DNA of 64,000 nt from an uncultured SAR86 cluster bacterium (GTDB taxonomy: Bacteria > Pseudomonadota > Gammaproteobacteria > Magnimaribacterales > AG-339-G14): contig CABYXE010000001.1 of the NCBI GenBank assembly GCA_902522825.1, positions 1 through 64,000 on the forward strand, written 5' to 3'. The notes beneath the pieces are model-generated. The model saw nothing but the letters and a program-made list of their open reading frames with translations. It did no database searches and had not been told where the DNA came from. Below are positions 1-10,147 of this stretch, in pieces. A program made the translations under genes and the position numbers. The stretch's first letter is position 1, and each line of letters starts with the position of its first letter.

Positions 1-149
1 AAATATCTCAATGGGTCACCGAAACCAGTCTGTTCTATTTTAATTACCTCTGCGCCTTGATCAGCTAACATCATTGCTGATAGAGAAGCTGTAATTATTG
101 TCGATATTTCGATCACCTTAATTCCATCAAGTGGTTTATTATTTTTCAT
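1..149 (-). CDS. CaiB/BaiF family (class III) CoA-transferase, N-terminal fragment cut by window edge
   Basis: The reverse strand from 149 reads MKNNKPLDGIKVIEISTIIT and continues through LADQGAEVIKIEQ and GFGDPLRY to the window edge, open throughout. The 'L-x-G-[IV]-K-V-[IL]-E' start, followed by 'L-A-D-x-G-A-x-V-I-K-[IV]-E' and 'G-D-P-x-R', is the hallmark N-terminus of class III CoA-transferases (formyl-CoA, carnitine, 2-methylacyl-CoA types). These enzymes move CoA between carboxylic acids through an aspartyl-CoA anhydride; the catalytic Asp lies beyond the window, so the substrate cannot be judged. It is divergent from the metallo-hydrolase that begins at 221, with 71 bp between. The family call is firm; the specific function is unknown. 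Confidence 0.85.
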   Translation of the reverse strand, partial: MKNNKPLDGIKVIEISTIITASLSAMMLADQGAEVIKIEQTGFGDPLRY

Positions 150-210
150 GTGTTCCCCTTCGTTCTTTATTCTTATTAAATATCATTTAGAATCTAAAAC
201 ATATTACAAA

Positions 211-216
211 AGGAGA
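211..216 (+). promoter_or_regulatory. Ribosome binding site of the alkylsulfatase-like gene
   Basis: AGGAGA lies five nt before the ATG at 221, an optimal spacing. Strong Shine-Dalgarno sites are uncommon in this window, so this one supports the chosen start and suggests good translation. Confidence 0.7.
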
Positions 217-220
217 GAAT

Positions 221-1513
221 ATGAAAGATTTACTGGAGTTAGCAGAATTAGCATGGCATGGAGAATTAGATTTGCAATTCGAGCATCATCCGGTTCATAT
301 GTTTTATAACGGCTCAACTGAGTTAAAAGAAAATCTATTAGGTATAAAAGGAATTGCAGGACACTACACCATAGATACGGGAGACGGCTTGGTAATGATA
401 GATGCAGGCAGTCAACTCGATATAGATACAAGTTATGAAGAAATTAGAAAGTGGCGACCAGATACACCTGTGAAAGCCGCTATTTTTACGCATCATCATG
501 TGGATCATATTTTTGCTGTAAAGCACTTCGATAAAGAAAATACGAAGAAAGGAATAGCTCCACCAGTTGTTTATGGACACGAATTAATGCCCGATCATTT
601 CGATAGATATATTAAAACTAAAGATTGGAATACTGCGATAAACAGGCGTCAATTTGCAATAGATGTTGAGCATTTTGCATGGCCAGATGAATACAGATAT
701 CCAGATATTACATATAAAAAGAATATCTCCTTTGAATGTGGCGATTTAACTTTTAATTTATATCATGCTCGGGGTGAAACAGACGATCATACTTGGATTC
801 ATATACCTGAAAGAAAAATAATTGCCCCAGGCGACCTTTTCATTTGGGCTGTCCCAAACGGTGGTAACCCTCAAAAAGTTCAAAGATATATTTCAGATTG
901 GGCTGATGCATTGGATGAGATGTTGAAATTAGATTGTGAGATCTTTATACCTGGACATGGCTTTCCTATTTTTGGAAAAGATAGAATAAAAAAAGCTTTA
1001 GAAACAACTTCTAGTTTCTTAAGAACTATTGAAGATCAAACATTGATACTAATGAATCAGGGAAAAAGTCTTAATCAAGTCCTGCATGAAGTAAAAATGC
1101 CAGAGAAACTCATGGAATATCCTTGGTTAACTCCAATTTATGACGATCCGCAATTTCTTATTAGAATGATTTGGCGAAGATATGGTGGTTGGTGGGATGG
1201 CGAGTACGATAGACTTCTGCCCTCGCCAAGAAATGAAGAAGCTGAAACTTGGGTTCAATTGTCAGGAGGAATAGAAAAAATAATTTCTGCAGCGTTAGAG
1301 AATTCTAAGAGTGGTAATCATAAAGTTGCTGCTCATTTAATTGAAACAGCTTTTCACGCTGACAGTGATAATAAAGAAATGCATAAAGCGAGAGTGGAAA
1401 TTTATAAAAAGTTCTCTTTAAATCAATCGTCTTCGATGGGTAGAAATATTTTAAATCATGCCAGTTTGGCAAGTCTAAAAAATAAAAGAGACATGGCTCA
1501 AACCAAAGACTAG
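221..1513 (+). CDS. Alkylsulfatase-like metallo-beta-lactamase-fold hydrolase
   Basis: A 430-residue protein. An N-terminal MBL fold has the metal motif THHHVDH at about residues 90-96, followed by 'GETDDHTW', 'APGDLF' and 'IPGHG', which supply the remaining His/Asp ligands. After the catalytic fold comes a helical region (about 265-400) with '[23 protein letters not shown]' type residues and a segment around '[22 protein letters not shown]' resembling the dimerisation domain of SdsA1/BDS1 alkylsulfatases. There is no signal peptide, so it is probably cytoplasmic, whereas SdsA1 is exported. It lacks the C-terminal SCP2-like lipid-binding domain of full-length alkylsulfatases (about 650 aa). 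Its likely reaction is hydrolysis of an alkyl sulfate or a related ester; the exact substrate is inferred only. The stop codon is shared in a CTAG with the convergent next gene. Confidence 0.8.
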   Translation: MKDLLELAELAWHGELDLQFEHHPVHMFYNGSTELKENLLGIKGIAGHYTIDTGDGLVMIDAGSQLDIDTSYEEIRKWRPDTPVKAAIFTHHHVDHIFAVKHFDKENTKKGIAPPVVYGHELMPDHFDRYIKTKDWNTAINRRQFAIDVEHFAWPDEYRYPDITYKKNISFECGDLTFNLYHARGETDDHTWIHIPERKIIAPGDLFIWAVPNGGNPQKVQRYISDWADALDEMLKLDCEIFIPGHGFPIFGKDRIKKALETTSSFLRTIEDQTLILMNQGKSLNQVLHEVKMPEKLMEYPWLTPIYDDPQFLIRMIWRRYGGWWDGEYDRLLPSPRNEEAETWVQLSGGIEKIISAALENSKSGNHKVAAHLIETAFHADSDNKEMHKARVEIYKKFSLNQSSSMGRNILNHASLASLKNKRDMAQTKD

Positions 1514-1692
1514 ATATTTTTAATTTCTTCTTCGGTTATCTTTCTTGCTTCGTTTTCAAGCATGACAGGAATCCCATCTCTTATTGGATAAGCTAACATG
1601 CTTTTTTTACAAATTAATTCTTCTTCCACAAGTATTAGTGAGTCTTGTGACACAGGGCAAATTAAAATTTCTAATAGTTTTTGATCGATCAT
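1510..1692 (-). CDS. Trm112-like / UPF0434 small protein
   Basis: A 60-residue protein beginning '[19 protein letters not shown]' with '[11 protein letters not shown]' in the middle, the standard pattern of the bacterial Trm112/YcaR family. In eukaryotes and archaea Trm112 is a zinc-binding partner of methyltransferases. Here only one Cys of the usual first pair is present (ICPVS instead of CPxC), so zinc binding looks lost, as in many bacterial members. It lies 25 bp after gltX on the same strand and may be the last gene of rnhA-dnaQ-gltX. Its bacterial role is not established. Confidence 0.85.
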   Translation of the reverse strand: MIDQKLLEILICPVSQDSLILVEEELICKKSMLAYPIRDGIPVMLENEARKITEEEIKNI

Positions 1693-1717
1693 TTATTTAT
1701 TTATTTTACAAGCTTTA

Positions 1718-3091
1718 TTAATCTAGGAAAAAATTAATTCTTTTTAATGATTCTTCCTCCCCTAAGAAGAATAATAGTTGGGAAATTGAAGGTGCATTTT
1801 GACGTCCAGATAAAATTAATCTCAAAGGTTTTCCTAATTGAGGAAATTTTAAATTTTTTGAAGATAAAAAACTCTTTAAATCATTCTCAAGATTTTGCTG
1901 ATTATTAAAATCAATATTTTCAATATTTTCAGAGAAAATTTTAACTACCTCAATATTAGATGTAATTAATTCTTTGTGTTGTTCCTCATAACTAGGGACC
2001 TCATAGAAAAATTTAATTTGATCGATTAGGTCTAAAACAGTCTTCGCCCCCTCTCTTACTAAATTAAGGATATCTAGATACTTATCATTGGATTTAATAT
2101 TAAAGGAAACTTCATATTCGGTATCTATCAATTCGTAGAGATTTTTAATATCTAATAAATTTAAATAATAATTATTATAAAAATTGATTAGTTCTTCTGA
2201 AAATTTAGCAGGCGAAGAATTGACTGCTGATAGATTAAATAAACTTACCAACTCCTCTTTAGAAAAAATCTCTTGATCTGAATAACTCCATCCCAATTTA
2301 ACTAAATAGTTAATTATTGCCTCTTTTAAATATCCACCTTTTCTATAATCAGTAATATCTACCGCACCATCTCTTTTAGATAGTCTTTTACCTGAATTAG
2401 ATAAAACCATAGGTAAATGAGCATATTGCGGCAATTCCTCTTCTAAAGCTTTAAGAATATTAATTTGTTTAAGGGTATTAGTAATATGATCGTCTCCTCT
2501 TATCACAGTAGTTATTTTCATTTCTTTGTCATCTAATGCAGCAGAAAAATTATACGTAGGACTTCCATCGCCTCTTAGAATAATAAAATCATCTAATTCT
2601 CTGTTTTCAACCGTTATAGGGCCAAGTATTTGGTCTTCAAATATAGTTTTACCTGATTGAGGCATTTTAAATCTAATAACATTTCCTTCTTTATGAGAGA
2701 TATTTTTTTCTCTATTTAGCCCGTCGTATTTCGGTTGTAATTTATTTTTAATCTGTTTTTCTCTCATCTCTGATAATTGTTCTGGAGAACAATCACAAGA
2801 ATAGGCTTTTCCAGACTCCAGAAGATTTAATGCTTCTTTCTGATGTGATTTTATGTTTTTACTCTGATAAATAGGTTTTTCGTCGGGCTCAATTCCCAGC
2901 CAAGATAAACTTGAAATTATAGATTCTTCGAATTCTTTTTTAGATCTTTCTTTGTCAGTATCTTCAAATCTTAATAAAAATTTACCTTTTTTGCTTCTGG
3001 CAAATAGCCAAGAAAATAATGCCGTCCTTGCTCCTCCTATATGTAAATGGCCTGTTGGACTTGGAGCGAATCTTGTTATTTCTTCTTTCAA
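1718..3091 (-). CDS. gltX: Glutamate--tRNA ligase
   Basis: A 457-residue class I synthetase that charges tRNA-Glu with glutamate. The 'RFAPSPTGHLHIGGARTAL' segment is the HIGH-type nucleotide motif (HIGG at residues 17-20), 'LRFEDTD' binds substrate, 'RGDDHITNT' is the amino-acid pocket region and 'KRLSKRDG' is the KMSKS loop. 'YSCDCSPEQL' gives a CxC in the region that holds a structural zinc in E. coli. The C-terminal anticodon-binding half is helical and slightly short (the family is usually 465-480 aa). The start ATG overlaps the dnaQ stop as ATGA, so the two are translationally coupled. Identity is certain. Confidence 0.98.
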   Translation of the reverse strand: MKEEITRFAPSPTGHLHIGGARTALFSWLFARSKKGKFLLRFEDTDKERSKKEFEESIISSLSWLGIEPDEKPIYQSKNIKSHQKEALNLLESGKAYSCDCSPEQLSEMREKQIKNKLQPKYDGLNREKNISHKEGNVIRFKMPQSGKTIFEDQILGPITVENRELDDFIILRGDGSPTYNFSAALDDKEMKITTVIRGDDHITNTLKQINILKALEEELPQYAHLPMVLSNSGKRLSKRDGAVDITDYRKGGYLKEAIINYLVKLGWSYSDQEIFSKEELVSLFNLSAVNSSPAKFSEELINFYNNYYLNLLDIKNLYELIDTEYEVSFNIKSNDKYLDILNLVREGAKTVLDLIDQIKFFYEVPSYEEQHKELITSNIEVVKIFSENIENIDFNNQQNLENDLKSFLSSKNLKFPQLGKPLRLILSGRQNAPSISQLLFFLGEEESLKRINFFLD

Positions 3092-3762
3092 TTTTCTATT
3101 TTAATTTTATCTAAATATTCTTGATGATTTTTTTCTTCTTCAGAACTAACTATAACTTTCTTCAAAGAAACTGAATTATTTTTAAATTCTTCTTTAAGTG
3201 ATAATTCTTTTTTTTCTATAGCTTCGTTAAAGTTTAGTTTTGTTTGACCGCCTGTCATAGCCAAATAAACTTCGCCTAAAATTTTAGAATCTAGCAAAGC
3301 TCCATGATAGCTTCTGTCATAGCCCTTTATATTATATCGATCTGTTAGGACGTCTAAGCTATTCCTTTGGCCTGGATGAAGTTGTCTTGCCATGCCTAAA
3401 GTATCAGTAATATTTATAATGTGATCATTAATATTAATTTTTAATTCTGACAGTTTAAATTCATTATTTAAAAAACCAATATCAAAATCCGCGTTATGTA
3501 TTAGTAATTCTGAATCGTTTATAAAAGCTAAAAAATCTTTATAAACATCTTTAAATATAGGTTTATCCGATAAGAAATCATTTGATCTTCCGTGGACTTT
3601 AAAAGCTCCTGGTTCAACCGCTCTTTCTGGATTCAAAAAAGTATGGAATTCTCTACCCGTAAATTTTCTATCTATAATTTCAACACATCCTATTTCTATA
3701 ACCCTATTTCCAGATTGAATATCTAGGCCTGTAGTTTCTGTATCTAAAATTACTTGCTTCAT
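3088..3762 (-). CDS. dnaQ: DNA polymerase III epsilon subunit, proofreading exonuclease
   Basis: A 224-residue DEDDh 3'-5' exonuclease. The ExoI motif is 'ILDTETTG' (Asp7, Glu9), ExoII is 'LIHNADFDIGFLN', and ExoIII is 'YHGALLDSKIL', with the catalytic His and the last Asp. The segment after about residue 185 is the flexible tail that contacts the polymerase alpha subunit in E. coli. A clear clamp-binding QxxLxF after the exonuclease domain was not identified. It lies two bp after rnhA and overlaps gltX by four bp, so rnhA-dnaQ-gltX reads as one operon; in E. coli rnhA and dnaQ are neighbours but divergent. Confidence 0.97.
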   Translation of the reverse strand: MKQVILDTETTGLDIQSGNRVIEIGCVEIIDRKFTGREFHTFLNPERAVEPGAFKVHGRSNDFLSDKPIFKDVYKDFLAFINDSELLIHNADFDIGFLNNEFKLSELKININDHIINITDTLGMARQLHPGQRNSLDVLTDRYNIKGYDRSYHGALLDSKILGEVYLAMTGGQTKLNFNEAIEKKELSLKEEFKNNSVSLKKVIVSSEEEKNHQEYLDKIKIEN

Positions 3763-3764
3763 AT

Positions 3765-4196
3765 TTATAAATTATCTATACCTTGGTTGGCTAATTCGTC
3801 TGCCATGTCATTTCCACTATCTCCACTATGTCCTTTAACCCAATGCCAATCTACATCGTGAAAGGTATTTAATTTATCTAATTCAATCCATAACTCCATA
3901 TTTTTAACAGGTTTTTTATTTGCTGTTTTCCAGCCATTTTTTTTCCAGTTTAGAATCCAACTGTTTATACCATCCATGACATATTTAGAATCAGTGAATA
4001 AATTAATTTTAGAAGATTCAGAAAAGAACTCTAATCCTTTGATAGATGCAGTAAGTTCCATTTCGTTGTTGGTTGTGTGCATTTTGCCGCCAAATAATTT
4101 TTTTGATTCACCGTCATTCGTAATGTAAACACCCCATCCCCCTTGTCCAGGATTACCTCTGCATGCCCCATCGGTATATATTTTTATGATTTCCAT
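3765..4196 (-). CDS. rnhA: Ribonuclease HI
   Basis: A 143-residue RNase HI that cuts the RNA strand of RNA-DNA hybrids. The catalytic carboxylates are all visible: Asp9 in 'YTDGACRGNPG', Glu47 in 'NNEMELTA', Asp69 in 'FTDSKYV' and Asp133 in 'MADELA', with the loop His in 'KGHSGDSGN'. The basic protrusion 'WILNWKKNGWKTANKKPVKN' is present, as in E. coli. It is the first gene of the minus-strand operon with dnaQ and gltX, 32 bp from the divergent gloB. Length and motifs match E. coli RnhA closely. Confidence 0.98.
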   Translation of the reverse strand: MEIIKIYTDGACRGNPGQGGWGVYITNDGESKKLFGGKMHTTNNEMELTASIKGLEFFSESSKINLFTDSKYVMDGINSWILNWKKNGWKTANKKPVKNMELWIELDKLNTFHDVDWHWVKGHSGDSGNDMADELANQGIDNL

Positions 4197-4228
4197 TTCT
4201 CAAAAAAACTTATCTTAAAGATTTTCAA

Positions 4229-5014
4229 ATGTTAAAATTATTTATGTTGAACGTAAATCCAATTCCAGCATTTACTGATAATTATATATGGGCAATTGTA
4301 TATGGAAACTCCTGTATTGTGGTTGATCCAGGAGACTCTTCTCCGGTATTTGATTTTTTAAGATCCAATAATCTAGAGTTAGCTGCTATTTTAATAACTC
4401 ATCATCATTTTGATCATACAGGCGGTTTATTAAATCTAGCTGAAATATATAAGTGTCCAGTTTATGGACCCAAAGGAGATCACATTAAAGGAATAACTAA
4501 GGAATTGTTAGAAGGAGATGAAATCAAAGTGCTTGATTTGAGATTTAAAGTTTTTGAAACTCCCGGACATACTTTAGATCATATTGCCTTTTATCATTCT
4601 GGTCCCGATGGTTCTTTCCTGTTTTGTGGAGATACTCTTTTTTCAGGAGGATGTGGAAGGCTCTTTGAAGGTACGGCTGAGAATATGTATAAATCTTTAG
4701 AAAAATTTATTTCCCTGCCTGAAGAAACTTTAGTTTTTTGTGCTCATGAATACACTCAGAGTAATTTAAAGTTTGCTTTATCAATTAACCCCAATAATAG
4801 TTATTTGGTTTCATACTCTAATAAGGTTGATGAACTAAGATCAAAATCAAAGATTACCCTACCTTCTACAATTGGACTTGAAAAAAAGATTAATCCTTTT
4901 TTTCTTTTAAAGAATGATGAAATATTAAATAATTGTGAAACATTTCTTGGCGGGAAGATAACAAATCAAATTGAAAGCTTGGCCGCCATAAGATCAATGA
5001 AAGATTCTTTCTAG
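4229..5014 (+). CDS. gloB: Hydroxyacylglutathione hydrolase (glyoxalase II)
   Basis: A 261-residue MBL-fold enzyme that hydrolyses S-lactoylglutathione to lactate and glutathione, the second step of methylglyoxal detoxification. The metal motif THHHFDHTGG is at about residues 57-66, followed by 'ETPGHTLDHI', 'FCGDTLFSGGCGRLFEG' and 'FCAHEYT', giving the di-metal site and the substrate loop typical of GloB. The family usually starts close to 'NPIPAFTDNYIW', so the in-frame ATG at 4244 is a possible alternative; neither start has a clear Shine-Dalgarno. It is one base before mltD, the usual gammaproteobacterial neighbour. Confidence 0.97.
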   Translation: MLKLFMLNVNPIPAFTDNYIWAIVYGNSCIVVDPGDSSPVFDFLRSNNLELAAILITHHHFDHTGGLLNLAEIYKCPVYGPKGDHIKGITKELLEGDEIKVLDLRFKVFETPGHTLDHIAFYHSGPDGSFLFCGDTLFSGGCGRLFEGTAENMYKSLEKFISLPEETLVFCAHEYTQSNLKFALSINPNNSYLVSYSNKVDELRSKSKITLPSTIGLEKKINPFFLLKNDEILNNCETFLGGKITNQIESLAAIRSMKDSF

Positions 5015-5015
5015 A

Positions 5016-6428
5016 ATGAAAAAAATAATATTATTTATTCTTTGCTTAAATTTTACTTTAAGTGCATTTACACAAAATGGAAGAAATGGTCCAAGTTTAT
5101 GGGATGAAATAAGAATTAATAGCAAGCTAGAATACGATAATACTAAGCCTCAAATTATAGAATCATTAAAGAAATACGATTCTCATCAATATTTAATAAA
5201 TCGATTATCAAAAAATGGGCAAAGATATCTTTTTTATACTGTTTCTGAAGCCCTAAATCGAGAACTTCCTGTTGAATTAAGTTTAATTCCTTTTATCGAA
5301 AGTCAATTTGATCCTTATGCTCAATCGTCAACTGGAGCTTCGGGTATTTGGCAGTTTATTCCATCCACAGCCTTGGAAAATGGATTAAAAAAAAATTGGT
5401 GGTACGATGCAAGAAGAGATATTGTTGCTTCTACAGACGCAGCTTATAGATTTTTAGTTAAATTACATAGTGAGCATAATGATTGGCTGATAGCAATTGC
5501 TGCATATAATGCAGGTCCTTCAAGAGTTAGAAAAGAAATAAAAAAAAATAAAGCAAAAGGATTACCAACTGATTTTTGGTCTCTAAATTTACCAAAAGAA
5601 ACTAAGGCATATTTACCTAAAATCTTAGCTCTTACTGAGGTCATAAGAAATCCAGAAAAATTCAATATCGAACTTCCTTACCTTGCAAACAGACCTTATT
5701 TTAGAGTTGTGGAATTACCCTCACAAGTTGACTTAATGCAAATTGCCAATCTTTCTGGCTTAAAGCTTGAAGTTATTTATGAGCTTAATCCTGGCTTTAA
5801 CCAATGGGCAACTGACCCCAGTGGACCATTTAGAATCTTATTACCAGTTGGTATTGCAGATAGATTTCAAATAGTCTTGAAAGATATTGATCCATCAGAT
5901 TTGGTGCAGTGGGATAAATATTTAGTAAAGAAAGGAGACACGTTAACTTCAATTTCTGAATCATACATGATCGATTTCGAACTACTAAAAGAAATAAATG
6001 GATTAAATGATAATTTGATTTATGAAAACGAGGAATTATTTGTTCCTAGAGGCCCTAGTTGGATTAAGGATTATTTAAATAGGCCTGATATTTATTATGT
6101 AAAATCTGGAGATAGTCTTTGGTCTATATCTAAGAAATTTAATGTAACTATAAGAGATTTAACCATTTGGAACGGTCTCAATCCTTCTAATTTTCTTATT
6201 ACTGGGACAAAAATTTTAATCTATCCAAAATATTTAAAACCAAAAAAAATAGTAAAAGCTAATTTTAATGACATCTCATATCCAGTCAAAACTGGAGATA
6301 CTATTAGCAAAATAGCTTTAAAATTTGGAATAGATAAGGATTGGATTTTAAAATGGAATGAAATCGAAAATGCTGGATTAATTTATCCAGGAGATGTTCT
6401 CAATTTAAACCTTTCTGAGTTAAATTAA
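5016..6428 (+). CDS. mltD: Membrane-bound lytic murein transglycosylase D
   Basis: A 470-residue exported peptidoglycan-cleaving enzyme. A signal peptide covers about residues 1-20 and has no lipobox, so it may be periplasmic rather than an outer-membrane lipoprotein as in E. coli. The SLT domain runs from about 80 to 200, with catalytic Glu95 in 'IPFIESQF' followed by 'STGASGIWQF' and 'AYNAGPSRV'. Three LysM repeats follow at about 308-350, 362-405 and 423-467, each starting with V-K-x-G-D. It cleaves the MurNAc-GlcNAc bond to give 1,6-anhydro ends. Its last 29 bp overlap the convergent glucokinase gene. Confidence 0.95.
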   Translation: MKKIILFILCLNFTLSAFTQNGRNGPSLWDEIRINSKLEYDNTKPQIIESLKKYDSHQYLINRLSKNGQRYLFYTVSEALNRELPVELSLIPFIESQFDPYAQSSTGASGIWQFIPSTALENGLKKNWWYDARRDIVASTDAAYRFLVKLHSEHNDWLIAIAAYNAGPSRVRKEIKKNKAKGLPTDFWSLNLPKETKAYLPKILALTEVIRNPEKFNIELPYLANRPYFRVVELPSQVDLMQIANLSGLKLEVIYELNPGFNQWATDPSGPFRILLPVGIADRFQIVLKDIDPSDLVQWDKYLVKKGDTLTSISESYMIDFELLKEINGLNDNLIYENEELFVPRGPSWIKDYLNRPDIYYVKSGDSLWSISKKFNVTIRDLTIWNGLNPSNFLITGTKILIYPKYLKPKKIVKANFNDISYPVKTGDTISKIALKFGIDKDWILKWNEIENAGLIYPGDVLNLNLSELN

Positions 6429-7317
6429 AGAATTCTTTGCAACCGTATACAGATAAGTGCTCTTGTTTAATTAAACTTATTTCAAAGGACTCAAGAACTT
6501 TCTTATGAGATTTTTCTACATGCTCAACAAAATTTTTGTTAAATTTTTTCTTATTGATTATTTTTTCAAGATTTCTCATTAAGCTTCCCGATATAAATAT
6601 TCCATTTCCTGGCATATAAACTAGAGAGATTTCAGCTAAAAATTTAGCAAATATCTCAAAGAATAAATCTAATGTTTTTAGAGCTTTGAGATCTTTTCTT
6701 GATGCTTTATTTATTAATTCAGCCGGTAAAAGATCTTTTTTATACAAAGATCTATGTAGACGAGATAATCCAGGTCCGGAAATAAAGTCTTCAATTTTAT
6801 TAAATAGTGATGGATCAATATTTCTATATTCTTGAAGTATTTGAAAAGTAAAAAATTTTGAATTACCTATTTCCGATGGAACAACTAATTTGTCATTTAT
6901 TGTTAAACACAATCCTAGGCCAGTTCCAGGGCATACTAAGACTTTGTTTTTATTTATTTGATTTCCTTTTTTTAGAATCAAATTATTTTTTGAAGATATG
7001 TTTTTCAAAGAATACCCTGCCGCTTCTAGATCATTTAATAAAAAACAATTTTTTAACTTAAATTTTTCTTTTATTTTTTGAGAATCAATTTTAAAATTTT
7101 GATTAGTCATCTCAATGGTGTTTTTATATTTAGGCCCTGCAGCTGAAATAACCAAATCCTTAATAGGCTTATCAGATTCATTAAAAATATCACTTAAGAT
7201 GTTTAAAAAACTTTTTTTTGAAGGAATAATACCTTTTTTTATTCTTAATTTTTTACCCTTTGAATAAAAAGAATAACGAATATTAGTTCCGCCTATGTCA
7301 ACTATGCATACGCTCAT
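6400..7317 (-). CDS. glk: Glucokinase (Glk family)
   Basis: A 305-residue ASKHA-fold sugar kinase. The phosphate-1 loop is 'IVDIGGTNIRYSFY', the sugar-binding catalytic Asp is in 'LLNDLEAAGYS', the phosphate-2 loop is 'CPGTGLGLCL', 'PSEIGNSKF' corresponds to the E. coli 'SEGGH' substrate segment, and 'FISGSLMRN' is the adenosine motif. The His of SEGGH is replaced by Asn, which may affect sugar preference. The expected reaction is glucose plus ATP to glucose-6-phosphate. It is tail to tail with mltD and four bp after the TonB receptor on the same strand, suggesting joint expression with uptake of a sugar-related compound; that link is inference. Confidence 0.88.
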   Translation of the reverse strand: MSVCIVDIGGTNIRYSFYSKGKKLRIKKGIIPSKKSFLNILSDIFNESDKPIKDLVISAAGPKYKNTIEMTNQNFKIDSQKIKEKFKLKNCFLLNDLEAAGYSLKNISSKNNLILKKGNQINKNKVLVCPGTGLGLCLTINDKLVVPSEIGNSKFFTFQILQEYRNIDPSLFNKIEDFISGPGLSRLHRSLYKKDLLPAELINKASRKDLKALKTLDLFFEIFAKFLAEISLVYMPGNGIFISGSLMRNLEKIINKKKFNKNFVEHVEKSHKKVLESFEISLIKQEHLSVYGCKEFFNLTQKGLN

Positions 7318-7321
7318 CCTA

Positions 7322-10105
7322 TTAGTTCAATTTTTTAGAAATTTTTAAATATATAAATCTTCCTAAAGAATCATAAAATGCTGGGAAAGTATTTGCATTT
7401 CCAGGTACATATCCTATGTATCCATTTACTGGAGGATCTTTATCAAAAAAATTATTGATTCCTGCAAATATATTTAGATCATTATCAAGATTTATTGAAA
7501 AATTAAGGTCTAGGTAAGTATAACTTTCAAAAGGTATATTCAGGTTAGTGCCTTGTTTCTGTGAATCTTCTAAACTGTCTATGTATCTGAGAGCCATTCC
7601 CATTTCCACTGGATTATTAAAAAAATCTTTCATCAGAGAGATATTTAATACATTTTGAATTTTTGGTGATGGTTGATAACAAAGTCCTGCTTCATCGCCG
7701 AGCCTATAAAAACCTTTGCAGTTTATTGGGTCGCTATCTGCATCTTGCTTAAAATCTTTTTTGATCAAGAAATTTGTAATATTTTTAATTAACAATTGTC
7801 CTATCGGTGTATCAATTTCATGAGAAAGCCTAAAATCTAATCCACTCGTATCAAAGTTTGAAAGATTAAATAAAGGCGTTGAAACATTACTTCCACTAGT
7901 AGATAACGTCCCATCATTAGATCTATTAATTAATTTACACCAATAACTATTTGATGATTGACTTGCTACACAATTTTTTATGACTGTAGAAAAACTTAAT
8001 TGAGATATTTGATCTTCCATATTAATTTGATAAAAGTCTATTTCGATTCTGCTTCTATCTAAATTAGCTATTAAGCTTATAGAGTTGGAAATGGCTTTTT
8101 CAGGACTTAAATTAAAATTACCTGAACTCTTTGAATATAATTGAGCAGAACTATCATCGACGTTTTGATATAGATTATTAGGAAGTCCAGTTAAAAGACA
8201 TTGAGAAGCGTTAAGTTCAGGAGTTGCTCCGGCGCAAGGGTCCGTTGCATAGACAAGCTCGGTTTCTTCAGGTTCAAATAATTCTTGAATATCAGCCACT
8301 CTTATTGATTTTTGATGAGAAGCCTTGATAGAAAATATATTATTTATGGGATAGTAAAAACCTAAGTCGTAAGTAAAAGCATCTTTACCAAATGAATAAT
8401 CAGAAAATCTAACACTAGAATCTATTTTTAAATTATTTTTAAAAGCTAAACCTAATTGAAGAAAGGCTTCGTTTACACTTACTTTTCCATACATGTTTTG
8501 ATGTTGGACTTGTTGTCCAGCGCCATCCTCATTTAAGAAACTGCTATCTGGCAGTTTAATTAATTTGTTCTCTCTTCTTTCACCACCTATTAAAATGAAA
8601 TAATTATCAATCAATTTATTTTCTAACTTAAATTCTCTATCTATAACTCCAGAAAATATTTTTTCTGATATTTCACCATATATAGATAAATTTAAATGAA
8701 TATAATCCAGCGCCTCTTGAGTAATGCCATTGGTAACATTATTAGCAACATTATTACTTGTAGTGAAAAGATTAATTGCTACGCAATCTAGATCATTTGA
8801 GATACAGCTTCCATTAGAATCGATATTTAAAGCATTTTTTACTTTGCTCAACGAAATATCATTTAAATACTTATATCTTAAAGAAGTATGAGAGTTCTGA
8901 TGATAAATTTTATATTGCCAATCTGATTTAGTTTTTCCGTTGTACTGAATGATTCCTCTATTGGAGGAGGTTTGAAAAAATTGTGATCTATTTAAGGAAT
9001 TTTCAACAAATCTTTTACTGACAACAGCATTAATATTATCTGTAGTATTCACACAACCTATATTTGAAAATTGAGCAGAAGTTATATATGGATTGGCGCA
9101 TGGAATATTTATCTTTTGTCTAAATAGTAAAGGAGCTCCAATTTGCGCATTACTTTCTTGTGCAAGATTATAAAAGCTAAAAGTTAATTTAGATTTATTA
9201 GCAAGGTTAACATCATATATAAATCCTGAATTCATCCTCTTATCAGGTCTTTGTAAGAAATTTGCCGCTCCGAAGTTAAATCCTGCGCTTGAAGATGAAA
9301 ATCCATTTTCGGAAACGTAGCCGCCGTTAGAACCATTTTGAATTCTTGACATGTATGTTGCAGAGCTTAATCTACATCCAGAATTTCCTCTAAAAGCACA
9401 TGCTCCAATATCTCTTTTATCCCACCTTACAGATTCAATATTTTTATAATCGATATAGCCAATAAAATGTGAATTGTTATTTAATTTACTTCCTATGACT
9501 ACTGAGTATTTTGAATTTATTCCATCCAAAACTGAACTATCTGCATTATTGTTTAAGTTTCTTAAGTAAGAATTATTTGAATGTTGATAAGCGCCTTGAT
9601 GCATGGATATTTTCGTGCCAATAAAATTCTTATCTAAAACAAAATTAACTACTCCTCCAATAGCGTCGGAACCATAAATTGTTGATTTTCCACCAGTCAG
9701 GATATCTATTCGCTTAATTAAAACATCTGGAACATGATTTAAATCTTGAGCAGCATTTCCATCTAAAGGAGAACCCGAAGGAAGCCTTTTACCATCAACC
9801 AAAATCAATGACCTATCGCCGCCCAACCCTCTTATACTGATAGATGAGGTGCCGGAAGAAAAATTAGAGTGTAAAGCTGAATTACCAGGATTGATTAATG
9901 GAAGAGAATTTAAATAATCTTCAACTCTAAAAGTTCCTCTTTTATTAATTTCTTCTAAAGAAGAAGAAAATATTGGATTAGACGTTTGCACTTCTTCAAT
10001 CAAAGAACCAGTAACAATAATTTCTTCATTCATATCTTGGGCATAAATAAAAACATGCATTAAAGAAAATGAAAAACTTAAAAAAATATATCTTAATAGA
10101 GGCAT
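7322..10105 (-). CDS. TonB-dependent outer membrane receptor
   Basis: A 927-residue receptor. The signal peptide ends near 'IYAQD', and '[10 protein letters not shown]' is a TonB-box-like start of the mature protein. The plug domain (about 45-155) contains '[13 protein letters not shown]', '[21 protein letters not shown]' and '[19 protein letters not shown]'. The rest is a 22-strand-type barrel. The plug is of the '[18 protein letters not shown]' class common in oligotrophic marine bacteria. The chain has exactly twelve cysteines arranged as six close pairs (spacing 6-14), probably disulfides in outer loops. The last residue is Asn, not the common Phe. No ligand can be assigned; the neighbouring glk hints at a sugar. 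Confidence 0.93.
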   Translation of the reverse strand: MPLLRYIFLSFSFSLMHVFIYAQDMNEEIIVTGSLIEEVQTSNPIFSSSLEEINKRGTFRVEDYLNSLPLINPGNSALHSNFSSGTSSISIRGLGGDRSLILVDGKRLPSGSPLDGNAAQDLNHVPDVLIKRIDILTGGKSTIYGSDAIGGVVNFVLDKNFIGTKISMHQGAYQHSNNSYLRNLNNNADSSVLDGINSKYSVVIGSKLNNNSHFIGYIDYKNIESVRWDKRDIGACAFRGNSGCRLSSATYMSRIQNGSNGGYVSENGFSSSSAGFNFGAANFLQRPDKRMNSGFIYDVNLANKSKLTFSFYNLAQESNAQIGAPLLFRQKINIPCANPYITSAQFSNIGCVNTTDNINAVVSKRFVENSLNRSQFFQTSSNRGIIQYNGKTKSDWQYKIYHQNSHTSLRYKYLNDISLSKVKNALNIDSNGSCISNDLDCVAINLFTTSNNVANNVTNGITQEALDYIHLNLSIYGEISEKIFSGVIDREFKLENKLIDNYFILIGGERRENKLIKLPDSSFLNEDGAGQQVQHQNMYGKVSVNEAFLQLGLAFKNNLKIDSSVRFSDYSFGKDAFTYDLGFYYPINNIFSIKASHQKSIRVADIQELFEPEETELVYATDPCAGATPELNASQCLLTGLPNNLYQNVDDSSAQLYSKSSGNFNLSPEKAISNSISLIANLDRSRIEIDFYQINMEDQISQLSFSTVIKNCVASQSSNSYWCKLINRSNDGTLSTSGSNVSTPLFNLSNFDTSGLDFRLSHEIDTPIGQLLIKNITNFLIKKDFKQDADSDPINCKGFYRLGDEAGLCYQPSPKIQNVLNISLMKDFFNNPVEMGMALRYIDSLEDSQKQGTNLNIPFESYTYLDLNFSINLDNDLNIFAGINNFFDKDPPVNGYIGYVPGNANTFPAFYDSLGRFIYLKISKKLN

Positions 10106-10147
10106 AACAAAGGAAATAAAGAAAATTTTATCATGCTAAAATTAATT

